Shown: positions 8,398 to 16,742, counted from the first letter of the stretch. The stretch is 64,000 bases of DNA from Dactylosporangium sucinum (GCF_014647515.1 NZ_BMPI01000057.1:293-64292), one strand, 5' to 3'. Translations and numbers: made by a program. The notes: generated from the letters alone by a model not told the origin.

Positions 8398-8411
8398 GGG
8401 CCGAAGGTCAC
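8398..8411 (-). promoter_or_regulatory. DosR/DevR-like box upstream of the CBS-usp-nitroreductase unit
   Basis: On the minus strand this reads GTGACCTTCGGCCC, identical to the 14-mer at 1456-1469. It ends 59 nt before the CBS gene ATG (8338) and abuts the stop of the PNPOx gene at 8413. Exact recurrence of a 14-mer at the head of two operons argues for a real operator. Confidence 0.65.
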
Positions 8412-8412
8412 A

Positions 8413-8823
8413 TCACGACGGGACCGGCACCAGTTCGTAGCCGGTGACGAGGTCGCAGTCGATGCCGACGACGCAGTTCATCGTGTCGTCCACCCACGGC
8501 TGCAGGAGCCGCTCGTACCGGGCGACGCGCTCCTCGTCGAGGATCAGCCGCGCGGTACCGGTGACGACCACGGTCCAGCCGGCGTGGGCGCCGACGTCGA
8601 TCGTGTCGGCCTCGTACGCGACGACCACCGGCCCGTTGGCGGTGGCGGTCGAGCCGAGCGCGGCGCCGAGGTTGGTCCGGATGACGATCGTGCCGTCGTC
8701 GAGCAGGTGGTTCACCGGCCGGATCGCGGGCAGCGCACGCTGCGTGAACACCACCCGGCCGACCGGCACCGACGCCAGCAGTTCCAGGCAGCGTTCCCGG
8801 CTCAGTGACCGCAGTTGTGCCAT
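8413..8823 (-). CDS. pyridoxamine 5'-phosphate oxidase-fold flavin-binding protein
   Basis: This 136-residue single-domain split-barrel protein has the PNPOx/NimA-like N-terminus LASVPVGRVVFTQRALPAIRP followed by VNHLLDDGTIVIRT and, centrally, VVVAYEADTIDV...GWTVVVTGTARLI. Family members bind FMN, F420 or haem. The size and opening match Rv3129/Rv2074-like proteins, the former a DosR regulon member. The ATG at 8823 is the first after a divergent promoter region holding two DosR-like sites (8876 and 8899). The next gene downstream, CBS-BON, begins after a 74-nt gap containing its own box, so this gene may be monocistronic. Which cofactor it uses cannot be told from sequence. Confidence 0.85.
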   Translation of the reverse strand: MAQLRSLSRERCLELLASVPVGRVVFTQRALPAIRPVNHLLDDGTIVIRTNLGAALGSTATANGPVVVAYEADTIDVGAHAGWTVVVTGTARLILDEERVARYERLLQPWVDDTMNCVVGIDCDLVTGYELVPVPS

Positions 8824-8875
8824 CGTGCTCCTTCCCGATCCCGTCGACACTGCCGCCGCTCGCGGGCCGCCGCCA

Positions 8876-8889
8876 GGGCCGAACGGCCC
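8876..8889 (-). promoter_or_regulatory. DosR/DevR-like palindrome in a divergent promoter
   Basis: GGGCCGAACGGCCC is nearly self-complementary; on the minus strand GGGCCGTTCGGCCC fits GGGACTTNNGGCCC at 10 of 12 defined positions. It is 53 nt upstream of the PNPOx gene ATG (8823). Confidence 0.5.
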
Positions 8890-8898
8890 GTGCGACCC

Positions 8899-8912
8899 GG
8901 GACCTTCCGCGG
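8899..8912 (+). promoter_or_regulatory. weaker DosR-like half-site upstream of a nitroreductase gene
   Basis: GGGACCTTCCGCGG keeps the GGGAC half of the box but not the full GGCCC half. It lies 96 nt before the nitroreductase ATG (9009) and 23 nt from the start of the stronger palindrome at 8876, about two helical turns. Confidence 0.35.
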
Positions 8913-9008
8913 GCCTCGCCCGGGCCCCGGGCCGGCCTCAGCCGGGTCCCGCCCCGGGCGGGACCATCGCCCCTGGCCGGCCGCCCGCCGGTGGGTCAGG
9001 GTCGGGGC

Positions 9009-10025
9009 ATGGACGAACGCCTCCCGGACCGCACGGCCGCGGCCTGCGTGCGCGCCGCCCTCACGGCGCCCTCGGCCCACAACACCCAGCCGTGGCTGTT
9101 CCGCCTCGGTACCGATCGGATAGACGTGCTGACCGACCCGCGGCGGGCCCTGGCGGTCATCGACCCCGACGGCCGGGCCATGCACCTGAGCGTGGGTGCC
9201 GCCGTGTGCAACCTCCGCCTCGCGCTGGCCGCCGCGGGCTGGACGTCCCGCCTCGCCGGGCCGGGCCGCGTGGTGCTCGGGCCCCGCCGCGAGCCCGGCG
9301 CGGGCGTGCTCGTCCTGGCCTCGGCGATCGGTCACCGCCGCACCAACCGCGGCCCGTACTCGGCCGCGCCGGTCGGGGCCGACGCCCTCACCGCGCTGCG
9401 GCTGGCGGCGCAGGCCCCGGACATCCGGCTGACCGTCCTCGACCCGGTCCGCCGCAGCGCCGTCCTCGCCCTCACGCAGGCGGCCGACGAGCGGCAGCGC
9501 GCCGATCCGGCGTACCGGTGCGAGCTGGCCCGCTGGACGGACGCCGACGGCACCCGGCGCGACGGCGTCCCGGCCCGCACGTTCGGGCCGCGCGCGACGA
9601 CGGCCCCGCTGCCGCTGCGCGACTTCGGCCTCACCCTGCCGGCGGTGGAGCGCACCGCCGCCCGCTTCGAGCGGCACCCGCTGCTGGTGGTGCTGCACAG
9701 CCGCCGGGACACGCCGGGCGGCTGGGTGGCCGCCGGGCGGGCGCTGCAGCGGGTGCTGCTCACCGCGACGGTGCACGGCCTGGCCACCCAGCCGATGACC
9801 CAGGCCCTCGAGGTGCCGGAGTTCCGGCGGTACCTCATCGACCCGGACGTCCGCTGGTGCCCGCAGATGATCCTGCGCGTCGGCCACGCCCAGCCGGCGC
9901 CGGCCGGACCGCGCCGCGACCTCCGCACGGTGGTGCTCCGCGAGCCCGGCGACCGGCCGCTGCCGAGGACGACCGCGTTCCCCCGGGGCGCGCTGGTCGG
10001 CGCCGGCCGGAGGTCCGGCCGGTGA
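9009..10025 (+). CDS. Acg-type nitroreductase family protein
   Basis: This 338-residue member of the Acg group shows TAPSAHNTQPWLFRL, VIDPDGRAMHLSVGAAVCNLRLAL, HRRTNRGPYS and RDFGLTLP, and near the C-terminus TQPMTQALEVPEFRRYL. The usual SCGAALHH patch is replaced by SVGAAVCN, so it has drifted from its paralogues at 4429, 5408 and 13075. The ATG at 9009 has only a loose GGGTCGGGG before it. Its stop overlaps the GTG of a CoA-transferase gene (GTGA), so the two are translationally coupled. This pairing of an Acg-type protein with acyl-CoA metabolism is not a known functional unit to me. Confidence 0.87.
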   Translation: MDERLPDRTAAACVRAALTAPSAHNTQPWLFRLGTDRIDVLTDPRRALAVIDPDGRAMHLSVGAAVCNLRLALAAAGWTSRLAGPGRVVLGPRREPGAGVLVLASAIGHRRTNRGPYSAAPVGADALTALRLAAQAPDIRLTVLDPVRRSAVLALTQAADERQRADPAYRCELARWTDADGTRRDGVPARTFGPRATTAPLPLRDFGLTLPAVERTAARFERHPLLVVLHSRRDTPGGWVAAGRALQRVLLTATVHGLATQPMTQALEVPEFRRYLIDPDVRWCPQMILRVGHAQPAPAGPRRDLRTVVLREPGDRPLPRTTAFPRGALVGAGRRSGR

Positions 10026-11257
10026 CGCGCCTGGTGACCGAGCCGGAGCTCGCCCGCATCCTCGCCGCGCTGCCCGGCACGCCGCGGATCGTCGCGAGCG
10101 GCAACTTCGCGGCGCCGCAACGGCTGCTGACGATCGCCGACGCCGCCGTGGCCGAGTTCCGGCTGTTCATGCTGAACGCGCAGCCGGGCATCCCGGACCG
10201 GCCGGGGGTCGGCTACGAGACGGCGTTCGTCGGGCCGGGCATGCGGGGCCACGCCCGGTTGCGGTACTTCCCGTGCCGCCTGTCGCTGGTGCCCGCCCTC
10301 CTGCGCCAGCGCCTTCAGCCCGACGTCGTGCTGCTGCACACCGCCCGGCCGTCGGGCGGCACGGTGAGCCTCGGCGTCGAGGTCAACGTCCTGCCGGCCG
10401 CGGTCGAGGCGGCCCGCGCCCGCGGCGGGATCGTCGTCGCGCAGGCGAACGCCGCGATGCCGGTCACGTACGGCGACGCGCAGCTGCCGCTGGACGCCGT
10501 GGACTACCTGCTGGCGGCGGACGAGCCGCTGACCACGCCCGTGGCCGCGGCACCCGACGGGATGTCGGCCGCGATCGGGGAGCGGGTCGCCGCGCTCATC
10601 CCCGAGGCGGCCACGCTGCAGCTGGGCATCGGCGCGATCCCCGACGCCGCGCTCGGCGCCCTGCTCGACCGGCGCGGCCTGCGGATCTGGTCGGAGATGT
10701 TCTCCGACGGGGCGCTCGCGCTGGAGAAGGCCGGCTGCCTCGACCACGACACGCCGGTGACGGCCTCGTTCTGCTTCGGCTCGGCCGAGCTGTACGACTG
10801 GGTCGACCGCAACCCGCGGGTGCGGATGCTGCGCACCGAGACGACGAACGACCCGGGCACGATCGCGGCGCAGCCGGCGCTGTTCAGCGTCAACAGCGCC
10901 CTGCAGGTGGACCTGTTCGCCCAGGCGAACGCGAGCCGGGTCGGGGCGCGCACCCACTCCGGGTTCGGCGGGCAGACCGACTTCATCGTGGGCGCCATGC
11001 ACTCGCCGGGCGGCCACGCGATCATCGCGCTGCGCTCCTGGCACCCGAGGGCCGACGTCTCGGCGGTGGTACCGCTGCTGACCGGCCCGGTGACCTCGTT
11101 CCAGCACAGCTGCATCGTCACCGAGCAGGGCACCGCCCGGATCTGGGGCCGGGACTCGGCCGAGCAGGCGCAGGAGATCCTCGACCACGCCGCCCACCCC
11201 GACGCCCGCGACGAACTGCGGCGGGCCGGCCGGGAGCTCGGCCTGCCGCTGCGGTGA
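10022..11257 (+). CDS. acetyl-CoA hydrolase/transferase (4-hydroxybutyrate CoA-transferase-like)
   Basis: This 411-residue protein belongs to the class I CoA-transferase family (acetyl-CoA hydrolase/transferase N- and C-terminal domains). The Glu that forms the glutamyl-CoA intermediate is in RIWSEMFSDGALAL; other family blocks are LQLGIGAIPDA, SVNSALQVDLFAQANAS and HSGFGGQTDF, ending with TEQGTARIWGRD. It moves CoA between acyl groups such as acetate, butyrate or succinate in the cytosol. The GTG start overlaps the nitroreductase stop. A strong hairpin follows its stop. In a hypoxic setting it could release acetate or conserve thioester energy, but the acyl substrate is inference only. Confidence 0.9.
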   Translation: MTRLVTEPELARILAALPGTPRIVASGNFAAPQRLLTIADAAVAEFRLFMLNAQPGIPDRPGVGYETAFVGPGMRGHARLRYFPCRLSLVPALLRQRLQPDVVLLHTARPSGGTVSLGVEVNVLPAAVEAARARGGIVVAQANAAMPVTYGDAQLPLDAVDYLLAADEPLTTPVAAAPDGMSAAIGERVAALIPEAATLQLGIGAIPDAALGALLDRRGLRIWSEMFSDGALALEKAGCLDHDTPVTASFCFGSAELYDWVDRNPRVRMLRTETTNDPGTIAAQPALFSVNSALQVDLFAQANASRVGARTHSGFGGQTDFIVGAMHSPGGHAIIALRSWHPRADVSAVVPLLTGPVTSFQHSCIVTEQGTARIWGRDSAEQAQEILDHAAHPDARDELRRAGRELGLPLR

Positions 11258-11259
11258 GG

Positions 11260-11290
11260 CGGGGCGGGCCCGTTCGGCCCGCCCGCCCCG
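11260..11290. terminator. bidirectional hairpin between convergent genes
   Basis: CGGGGCGGGC (11260-11269) pairs with GCCCGCCCCG (11281-11290). The loop reads CCGTTCGGCCC, again containing the TTCGGCCC half-site. It separates the CoA-transferase (+) from a CBS-BON gene (-) whose stop is at 11292. Confidence 0.7.
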
Positions 11291-11291
11291 T

Positions 11292-11984
11292 TCAGAACAT
11301 GACCGGCGACCGGTAGCCGGGTCGCGCGTCGTCGGTGTCGTCGACGGCGGACAGGTGGCTCACCACGTCCACGACGCCGTCGACCCGCTCGACCTGCCGG
11401 ACCAGCGACGGCACCACCGCGGCGCGCTCGACCTCACCCAGCAGCGTCACCACGCCGTCGTCGACCTCGACCCGCAGGCTCGCGGCGTCGACCCCGACCA
11501 GGCCGTCGACGGCCTCGGCGAGGATCTCGCGGCGGATCTCGGCGTCGGAGCGCAGGAACACCTTGAGCAGGTCGCGGCGGGTGACCATGCCGATGAGCCG
11601 GCCCAGCTCGTCGACCACCGGCAGGCGCTTGAGCTGGGCGGAGTCCATGATCCGGGCGGCGGCCACGAGGGAGGTCGTCGACATGACCGTGACCGCCGGC
11701 GCGTTCATCAGCTCCCCCGCCGCGGTCGCGTGCGCCTTGCCGCGGGCCTGGCGGGTCTGCCGGTTCTCGAACAGCCGGAAGTGCTCGTCGTCGCCCGCGA
11801 ACTCGATCTTCGGGGTGAGATCGGCGGACGAGACGACGCCGACGACCCGGTCGAACCGGTCGACGACCGGCACCGCGTTCACCTCGTGCGCCTCCAGCAG
11901 ATCGACGATCTCCTTGAAGGGCGTGTCCTCCTGGACGGACACCGCGCCGATGGTCATCACGTCGGCCACGTTCCAGCGGCTCAT
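11292..11984 (-). CDS. CBS-pair protein with C-terminal BON domain
   Basis: This 230-residue paralogue of the 7652 and 30374 products has CBS1 (NVADVMTIGAVSV...VSSADLT), a basic linker, CBS2 (LMNAPAVTVMS...VTRRDLLKVFL) and a BON-like domain (LRVEVDDGVVTLLGEVER...VDGVVDVVSHL). AGAGGAGG lies just upstream of the ATG at 11984. The gene diverges from the usp at 12176, and the 191-nt space holds four TTCGGCCC/GGGAC-type sites, two oriented toward this gene. CBS pairs typically sense AMP/ATP; the output of the BON domain is unknown. Tyr-Arg-Ser-rich tail residues after the BON domain are not conserved in the other two. Confidence 0.9.
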   Translation of the reverse strand: MSRWNVADVMTIGAVSVQEDTPFKEIVDLLEAHEVNAVPVVDRFDRVVGVVSSADLTPKIEFAGDDEHFRLFENRQTRQARGKAHATAAGELMNAPAVTVMSTTSLVAAARIMDSAQLKRLPVVDELGRLIGMVTRRDLLKVFLRSDAEIRREILAEAVDGLVGVDAASLRVEVDDGVVTLLGEVERAAVVPSLVRQVERVDGVVDVVSHLSAVDDTDDARPGYRSPVMF

Positions 11985-12015
11985 CTCGGCCTCCTCTGCG
12001 TCGTTTCGGGCTCCT

Positions 12016-12029
12016 GGGCCGAACGTACG
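12016..12029 (-). promoter_or_regulatory. TTCGGCCC-type site proximal to the CBS-BON gene
   Basis: GGGCCGAACGTACG, minus-strand CGTACGTTCGGCCC, lies 32 nt upstream of the ATG at 11984. Only the GGCCC half fits the DosR box. Confidence 0.35.
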
Positions 12030-12051
12030 ACCGGCCGCGAGCCGCCCGGCA

Positions 12052-12065
12052 GGGCCGAACGGCAC
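12052..12065 (-). promoter_or_regulatory. DosR/DevR-like box, CBS-BON side
   Basis: GGGCCGAACGGCAC, minus-strand GTGCCGTTCGGCCC, starts 36 nt from the neighbouring site at 12016. It shares GTG...TTCGGCCC with the sites at 1456 and 8398. Confidence 0.5.
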
Positions 12066-12086
12066 CCCGCACGGGAGCCGTTGGAC

Positions 12087-12100
12087 GGGTCGTTCGGCCC
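12087..12100 (+). promoter_or_regulatory. DosR/DevR-like box, usp side (distal)
   Basis: GGGTCGTTCGGCCC lies 76 nt before the usp ATG at 12176 and starts 21 nt before the site at 12108, a two-turn spacing typical of cooperative DosR pairs. Confidence 0.5.
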
Positions 12101-12107
12101 TTGTCGC

Positions 12108-12121
12108 GGGACCGGCGGGCC
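12108..12121 (+). promoter_or_regulatory. DosR/DevR-like box, usp side (proximal)
   Basis: GGGACCGGCGGGCC keeps the GGGAC half and a G-rich second half. It ends 54 nt before the usp ATG, a place where it could overlap the -35 region. Confidence 0.45.
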
Positions 12122-12175
12122 GAGGGAAAATGGCAGTGAGGGACCACTGCGGCGCGAGACGCGAGGAGGTTTCCG

Positions 12176-13078
12176 ATGGCCTACGAGTTCGGGCCGGTCG
12201 TCGTCGGGGTCGACGGATCGGCCGACAGCATGGGTGCGGTGCGCTGGGCCGCCGACGAGGCCTGCCGGTGGACCCGGACGCTGGTGGCGGTGACCGCCGT
12301 CCCGCCCGGCGAGGAGCTGGGCAAGGGCGCGGACCTCGCCGCGGCCGCCGCCGCGGTGGAGGCCCGGCGGTGGTGCGTCGGCGTCGCCGCGGTCGGCGAG
12401 ACCCACTCCGGAACGCCGGTGGACGTCCTGCGGCACATGGCGGAGGAGGCCCGGCTCGTCGTGGTCGGCGGGCGGGGCGCGTCCGGCCGCACGGCCGAGC
12501 CACTGGGTTCGGTCAGCCGGGAGCTCGCCGCCCGGGCCGACGCCCCGGTGCTCGTGGTCCACGAGGCCCAGCGGTGGGCGGCCCCCGACGCCGCGCTGCC
12601 CCGCGACGGGACGGTCGTCGTCGGCTTCGACGGCTCCGCCCCCGCCAGGCGCGCGCTGCGCCTCGCGTTCGAGGAGGCCGCGGCCCGCTGCAGCCGGCTC
12701 GTCGTCCTGCAGGCCTGGCGGCATCTGGAGCTGTGGCGCCCGGGCGAGGACCGCGCCACCGACCTGTGCGACGCGGCCACCGTCGTCCACGAGGCGCTGT
12801 GCGCGGCGGCCGCGCCGTGGCGCGAGCGGTACCCGCTGGTGGAGGTCGAGGTCCGCAGCGAGCCCGGTGACCCGGTCGTGGCGCTCACCGTGGCCTCGCA
12901 GTGGGCCACCCTGCTGGTGCTCGGCACCCGGTGCCCGGCCGACGGGGTCCAGCCGTCGAGGCCGTCGGTGGCCAGTCGCGTCCTGCGGCACGCCGCCTGC
13001 CCGGTCCTGGTCGCCCACGGCCCGAGCCGGATCCCGGCCCAGCGCGAGCCGGTCGCGGCGGCGGGGAGGTCGTCATGA
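12176..13078 (+). CDS. tandem universal stress protein
   Basis: This is a 300-residue two-domain Usp. Domain 1 opens VVVGVDGSADSMGAVRWAADEA and ends VVVGGRGASGRTAEPLGSVSRE, a standard G-x2-G-x9-G-S nucleotide site. Domain 2 opens VVVGFDGSAPARRALRLAFEEA but ends LVLGTRCPADGVQPSRPSVAS, where the glycines are lost, so only the first half is likely to bind ATP. GCGAGGAGGT precedes the ATG. Two DosR-like boxes lie upstream. Its stop overlaps the ATG of a nitroreductase gene (ATGA), making a coupled usp-nitroreductase pair. Confidence 0.92.
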   Translation: MAYEFGPVVVGVDGSADSMGAVRWAADEACRWTRTLVAVTAVPPGEELGKGADLAAAAAAVEARRWCVGVAAVGETHSGTPVDVLRHMAEEARLVVVGGRGASGRTAEPLGSVSRELAARADAPVLVVHEAQRWAAPDAALPRDGTVVVGFDGSAPARRALRLAFEEAAARCSRLVVLQAWRHLELWRPGEDRATDLCDAATVVHEALCAAAAPWRERYPLVEVEVRSEPGDPVVALTVASQWATLLVLGTRCPADGVQPSRPSVASRVLRHAACPVLVAHGPSRIPAQREPVAAAGRSS

Positions 13079-14079
13079 CCATGCTCGTCGGCCCGGCGAG
13101 CCGGACCCTCACCGACGCGGCCGTGGCCGCGCTGCAGGCGCCGTCCGTGCTCAACACCCAGCCGTGGCGCTGGCACGTCGAGCGCGGCACGGCGTCCCTG
13201 TCCGCCGACCCGAGCCGCCGCCTGGCCAGGATCGACCCGGACCGGCGCCTGCTGGTGCTCAGCTGCGGCGCCGCGCTGCACCACGCCTGCGTGACGCTCG
13301 CCGCCGGCGGCGCGGACTTCGCGGTGGAGCTGCTGCCGGACGACCGTGCACCCGACCTGATGGCGATCATCCGGTACCGCGGAGAGACCGAGCCGTCGCC
13401 CGCGGCGCAACGCCTGCGCGACGCCATCGCGGCCCGCCGGTCCGACCGGCGCCCGTTCTCGGGCACCCGGGTGCCCGAGGCGGCGCTCGAACGGGTGCGC
13501 GACGCCGCCCAGCGGGCCGGCGCCCGGCTGCACCTCGTGCGGGCGGAGGAGCTCGTCGAGGTGATCGCCGCGGCGGGGCGCTCGGCGGCCGAGGAGATGG
13601 CCGACCCCGCCTACCGCGCCGAGCTGCTGGCCTGGCTGCGGCCGCCCGGCGTGGGCCGCGACGGCGTGCCCGTCGACACGATCGCACGGCCGGGTCTGCG
13701 GCCGGTGCCCATCCGCGACTTCACCGCCGCCGGCTACGTGCCCGCCATCTACAGCGACGCCGACGTCACCGACCGCGAGGCGCGCTACGGCATCGTCGTG
13801 ACCGACGGCGACGGCCCCGCCGACTGGCTCCGCGCCGGCGTGACGCTGTCCGCCGTGCTGCTCGCCGCCACCGCCGAGGGGCTCGCCACGTCCGCGATGA
13901 GCGACCTGGTCGAGGAGCCCACCGCGCGCGTCACGCTGCGGCGGATGCTCGGCAACGTCGGCCACCCGGCGGTCGGCGTCCGGATCGGGGTGCCGGCGCC
14001 CGGACCGCTGCCGCGCAGGGCACCGCGCCGCCCGGCGGCCGAGATGGTCGAGGTGGTCGCCGAGCTGGCGCGCGGCTGA
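13075..14079 (+). CDS. Acg-type nitroreductase family protein
   Basis: This 334-residue protein has QAPSVLNTQPWRWHV, LLVLSCGAALHHACV, RRSDRRPFS and the C-terminal segment ATSAMSDLVEEPTARVTLRRML, all Acg-family blocks. The GVGRDGVPVDT and PVPIRDF stretch in the centre is shared with the paralogues at 5408, 9009 and 26676. The ATG overlaps the usp stop and GGGGAGG precedes it. A redox role with FMN is family-level knowledge; some members lack measurable nitroreductase activity and may store FMN. It converges on the sensor kinase gene. Confidence 0.89.
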   Translation: MTMLVGPASRTLTDAAVAALQAPSVLNTQPWRWHVERGTASLSADPSRRLARIDPDRRLLVLSCGAALHHACVTLAAGGADFAVELLPDDRAPDLMAIIRYRGETEPSPAAQRLRDAIAARRSDRRPFSGTRVPEAALERVRDAAQRAGARLHLVRAEELVEVIAAAGRSAAEEMADPAYRAELLAWLRPPGVGRDGVPVDTIARPGLRPVPIRDFTAAGYVPAIYSDADVTDREARYGIVVTDGDGPADWLRAGVTLSAVLLAATAEGLATSAMSDLVEEPTARVTLRRMLGNVGHPAVGVRIGVPAPGPLPRRAPRRPAAEMVEVVAELARG

Positions 14080-14124
14080 CCCGGCCGGGACCGTCCCTGG
14101 ACATGCTCCCGCACCGCCGGGCGT

Positions 14125-16038
14125 TCAGCGGGCGGCGGCATCGGGAACGGACACCGCGGCGGCGACCGGGTCCGGCTCGGCGACCGGAATCTCGGCGGTC
14201 AGTGTCGTGCCCTGCGCCGGCGGGCTGACGACGCTGAACCGCCCGCCCAGGGCCTCGACGCGGTCACGCAGTCCGCCGAGCCCGGTGCCACCGCTCGGAT
14301 CGGCCCCGCCGACCCCGTCGTCGTGGACCGACAGCCGGACGTTTCGTTCGTCCGTGGCCACCGTGACGCAGGCGACCGACGCCTGGGCGTGCTTGGCGAT
14401 GTTGGTGAGCGCCTCCGACACCACGTAGTACACCGCCACCTCCACCCGCTCGGGCAGCCGCTGCTCGACGCGCAGCTGCAGCTCCACCGGCACGGCACTG
14501 CGCCGGGCCAGGGTGCGCAGCATCGGGCCGAGCCCACCCTGGGTCAGTAGCGCCGGGTGAATGCCGCGGGCGAGGTCGGTCATGCTCTCGTGGATCTCGG
14601 TGAGGCTCCCCACGGTGTCGCGCAACAGCTGCCGCACCGCCGACCGGTCGTCCAGCGCCGAGTCCTCCGCGATGCGCAGCCGCAGGGCCAGCGAGACGAT
14701 GCGCTGCTGCGGCCCGTCGTGCAGATCCCGTTCGATGCGGCGCCGCGCGTCGTCCGCCGCGGCGACGAGCCGGACACGGGACGCGACGAGCTGGGCGCGG
14801 TTCTCGGCGTTCGCGATGGCGGTGGCGACGAGCTCGGTGAAGCCTTGCAGGCGGGCCCCGGCGTCGGCAGGCACGGGATCCGTCCGCGCCGACATGACGA
14901 GGGCGACGCCCCAGAGCTCTCCGTCGACCACGATGGGCACGCCGACACCGCTGTGGACGCCGATTGCCCGCGCCCCCTCGGCGATCGGACCGGTGGCGGC
15001 GTCGTAGTCGATTCGTGCCGTACGGCGGGTGCGAAGGATGACGCCGGCGACGTTCTCCCCGGAGATCGGCAGGCTCGGGCTCTCGGGGAGCAGCCGCCCG
15101 TCCGCGTCGCGCGCGCAGATCGAGCTGACGGTGCCGTCCGGTTCGTACCGGATCAGGGCGGTGCTGAACCCCTCGAAGAGTCGGTGCAGTTCGGCGGTCA
15201 CCGCCGCGAACACCTCCGCCGGTGGCCCGCCGGCGGCGACCATCGTGGCAACCCGCCGGAGTGCGGCCTGCTCCGCGAGCAGCGCCCGGGTCGCCCGCTG
15301 GCTCACCCGCAGCGTGCCGACGAGCTCGCGGCGGTCGAGGGCGGTGCGCAGGATCGACTCCAGTGCCGGGCCGACGCGGTCACGAATCCGGCCCACCGCC
15401 GCCGGTGGTGTGGCGTCCGGCAGGACCAGCCGCCCCACGCGGCGCGGTCCGTCACCGAGCCCGAGCACCACCGCGCCGCCGACCTCGTCCCGTCCCGGCG
15501 CGTCGGCGAGCTCGATCGACGCGCTGGGCAGGCCGAGCCGGGTCGCGAGGTGCCGCGAGCCGGCCCGCAGCCCGGCTCCCAGGTCGTCCTGCCCGAGGAT
15601 GAGGCGCGCCAGTTCGGCGGCCAGGTCCGCCTCGGCCGCCCGCTGCTGCGCCTCGATGGTGCGCGATCGGGCGACATTGGCCAGCCCGCTGCTGACCAGC
15701 GCAACGGTCGCGAAGATCACGGCTCGCACGAGGTCCTGGGACACGGTCAGGTGCAGACCGTTCGACCCGACGTGGAAGTAGTTGAACGCCACCGTGCTGG
15801 CCAGCGCGGTCAGGACGCCGAGCCGGGCGCCCCACACGGTCGTCACCGCCAGCACGCCGAGGATGTAGAGGGCGGCGCTCGGCTGGGTCGCCGGCGAGGC
15901 GGTACGGACGGCCCCCAGCAGGGCCGTCTCGGCAGCGACGACGGCCACCGCCACAACCACGCCGACCGCCAGCGGCGGCGGTGTGGCCGGCAGCAGACAC
16001 GACATCAGGCGACCCCGGACCGCGTTCGTCACCGTCAT
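14125..16038 (-). CDS. membrane sensor histidine kinase: TM (DUF4118-like), GAF, HisKA_3
   Basis: This 637-residue kinase has four N-terminal TM helices (about 10-115, with the KdpD-like AFNYFHVGSNG loop), a coiled-coil-like stretch, a GAF domain (about 250-415) and a NarL/DosS-type dimerisation domain ERDLHDGPQQR with phospho-acceptor His 440. The ATPase part is intact: VSEALTNIAKHA (N box), DDGVGGA (G1) and GTGLGGLRDRV (G2). GGGAGG precedes the chosen ATG; an upstream ATG at 16113 is possible. The family phosphorylates NarL/DosR-type regulators. No response regulator is in the window, so it is an orphan here. Beside the hydrogenase operon and the boxes it is a candidate DosS/DosT equivalent, but no haem ligand can be assigned. 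Confidence 0.88.
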   Translation of the reverse strand: MTVTNAVRGRLMSCLLPATPPPLAVGVVVAVAVVAAETALLGAVRTASPATQPSAALYILGVLAVTTVWGARLGVLTALASTVAFNYFHVGSNGLHLTVSQDLVRAVIFATVALVSSGLANVARSRTIEAQQRAAEADLAAELARLILGQDDLGAGLRAGSRHLATRLGLPSASIELADAPGRDEVGGAVVLGLGDGPRRVGRLVLPDATPPAAVGRIRDRVGPALESILRTALDRRELVGTLRVSQRATRALLAEQAALRRVATMVAAGGPPAEVFAAVTAELHRLFEGFSTALIRYEPDGTVSSICARDADGRLLPESPSLPISGENVAGVILRTRRTARIDYDAATGPIAEGARAIGVHSGVGVPIVVDGELWGVALVMSARTDPVPADAGARLQGFTELVATAIANAENRAQLVASRVRLVAAADDARRRIERDLHDGPQQRIVSLALRLRIAEDSALDDRSAVRQLLRDTVGSLTEIHESMTDLARGIHPALLTQGGLGPMLRTLARRSAVPVELQLRVEQRLPERVEVAVYYVVSEALTNIAKHAQASVACVTVATDERNVRLSVHDDGVGGADPSGGTGLGGLRDRVEALGGRFSVVSPPAQGTTLTAEIPVAEPDPVAAAVSVPDAAAR

Positions 16039-16160
16039 GCGGCCTCCCGCACGTGCCCGGAGCGCGCGGGCCCGCGCCGCTCCGATGTACACACGTACGA
16101 CCGTTCGCCTCACCGGCAGGCCGCATCACCACCCGCGGCGGGTGACATCGGCGCCGGCGC

Positions 16161-16742
16161 TCAGGCGGCGCGGGCCCGCACCTGGAGGGTGGTGACGCCC
16201 GGTGTGGTTCGCACGAGGGCCACCACCGCGGACCGCTCGGCCTCGTCGTCGAACTCGCCGCCGATGGTCGCGGCGGCCTCGTGCACCGTCACCGGCCAGC
16301 GGCGCCGCCCGTCGGCGTAGACGTCGAGGCGGTGCTGCGCCTCGCGCTGCGCGGCGTCGTCGGTCGGCAGCAGCGTCCGCAGCACGTCGCAGCGGCTGAC
16401 GACGCCGACGACGTGCTCCTCGACCACGACCGGCACGGTGTGCGCGGCCCGGCGGACCATGGCGTCGGCCAAGTCGGCGACGTCGGCCTCGGGCCAGGCG
16501 GTCACGGGCAGGCCCGACATCACGTCGCGCACCCGCTGCGCGGTGGCGGATGGCGCCGCGCCGGTTCGGGCCTGGTTCTTGAGCAGGTCGACCTCGCTGA
16601 CGAGGCCGACGAGCAGGTCGTGCTCGTCGACGACCGGGGCGGCGGTGATCGAGCGCCGCTCCAGCAGCGTGACCGCCTCCGAGACCGGCGCGTCGGCGTG
16701 CACGGTGTACGCCGGGGTGCTCATGATGTCCTTGGCGTGCAT
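16161..16742 (-). CDS. CBS-pair protein with degenerate BON-like tail
   Basis: This 193-residue protein has CBS1 (AKDIMSTPAYTVHADAPV...VSEVDLL) and CBS2 (VRDVMSGLPVTAW...VSRCDVL). Its C-terminal ~55 residues (YADGRRRWPVTVHEAAATIGGEFDDEAERSA in part) follow the BON pattern loosely and are shorter than in the other CBS-BON proteins. GAGGAACG precedes the ATG. It lies between the sensor kinase (122 nt away) and the hydrogenase operon (73 nt, with a hairpin between), so it may have its own promoter. Adenine nucleotide sensing is family knowledge. Confidence 0.85.
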   Translation of the reverse strand: MHAKDIMSTPAYTVHADAPVSEAVTLLERRSITAAPVVDEHDLLVGLVSEVDLLKNQARTGAAPSATAQRVRDVMSGLPVTAWPEADVADLADAMVRRAAHTVPVVVEEHVVGVVSRCDVLRTLLPTDDAAQREAQHRLDVYADGRRRWPVTVHEAAATIGGEFDDEAERSAVVALVRTTPGVTTLQVRARAA

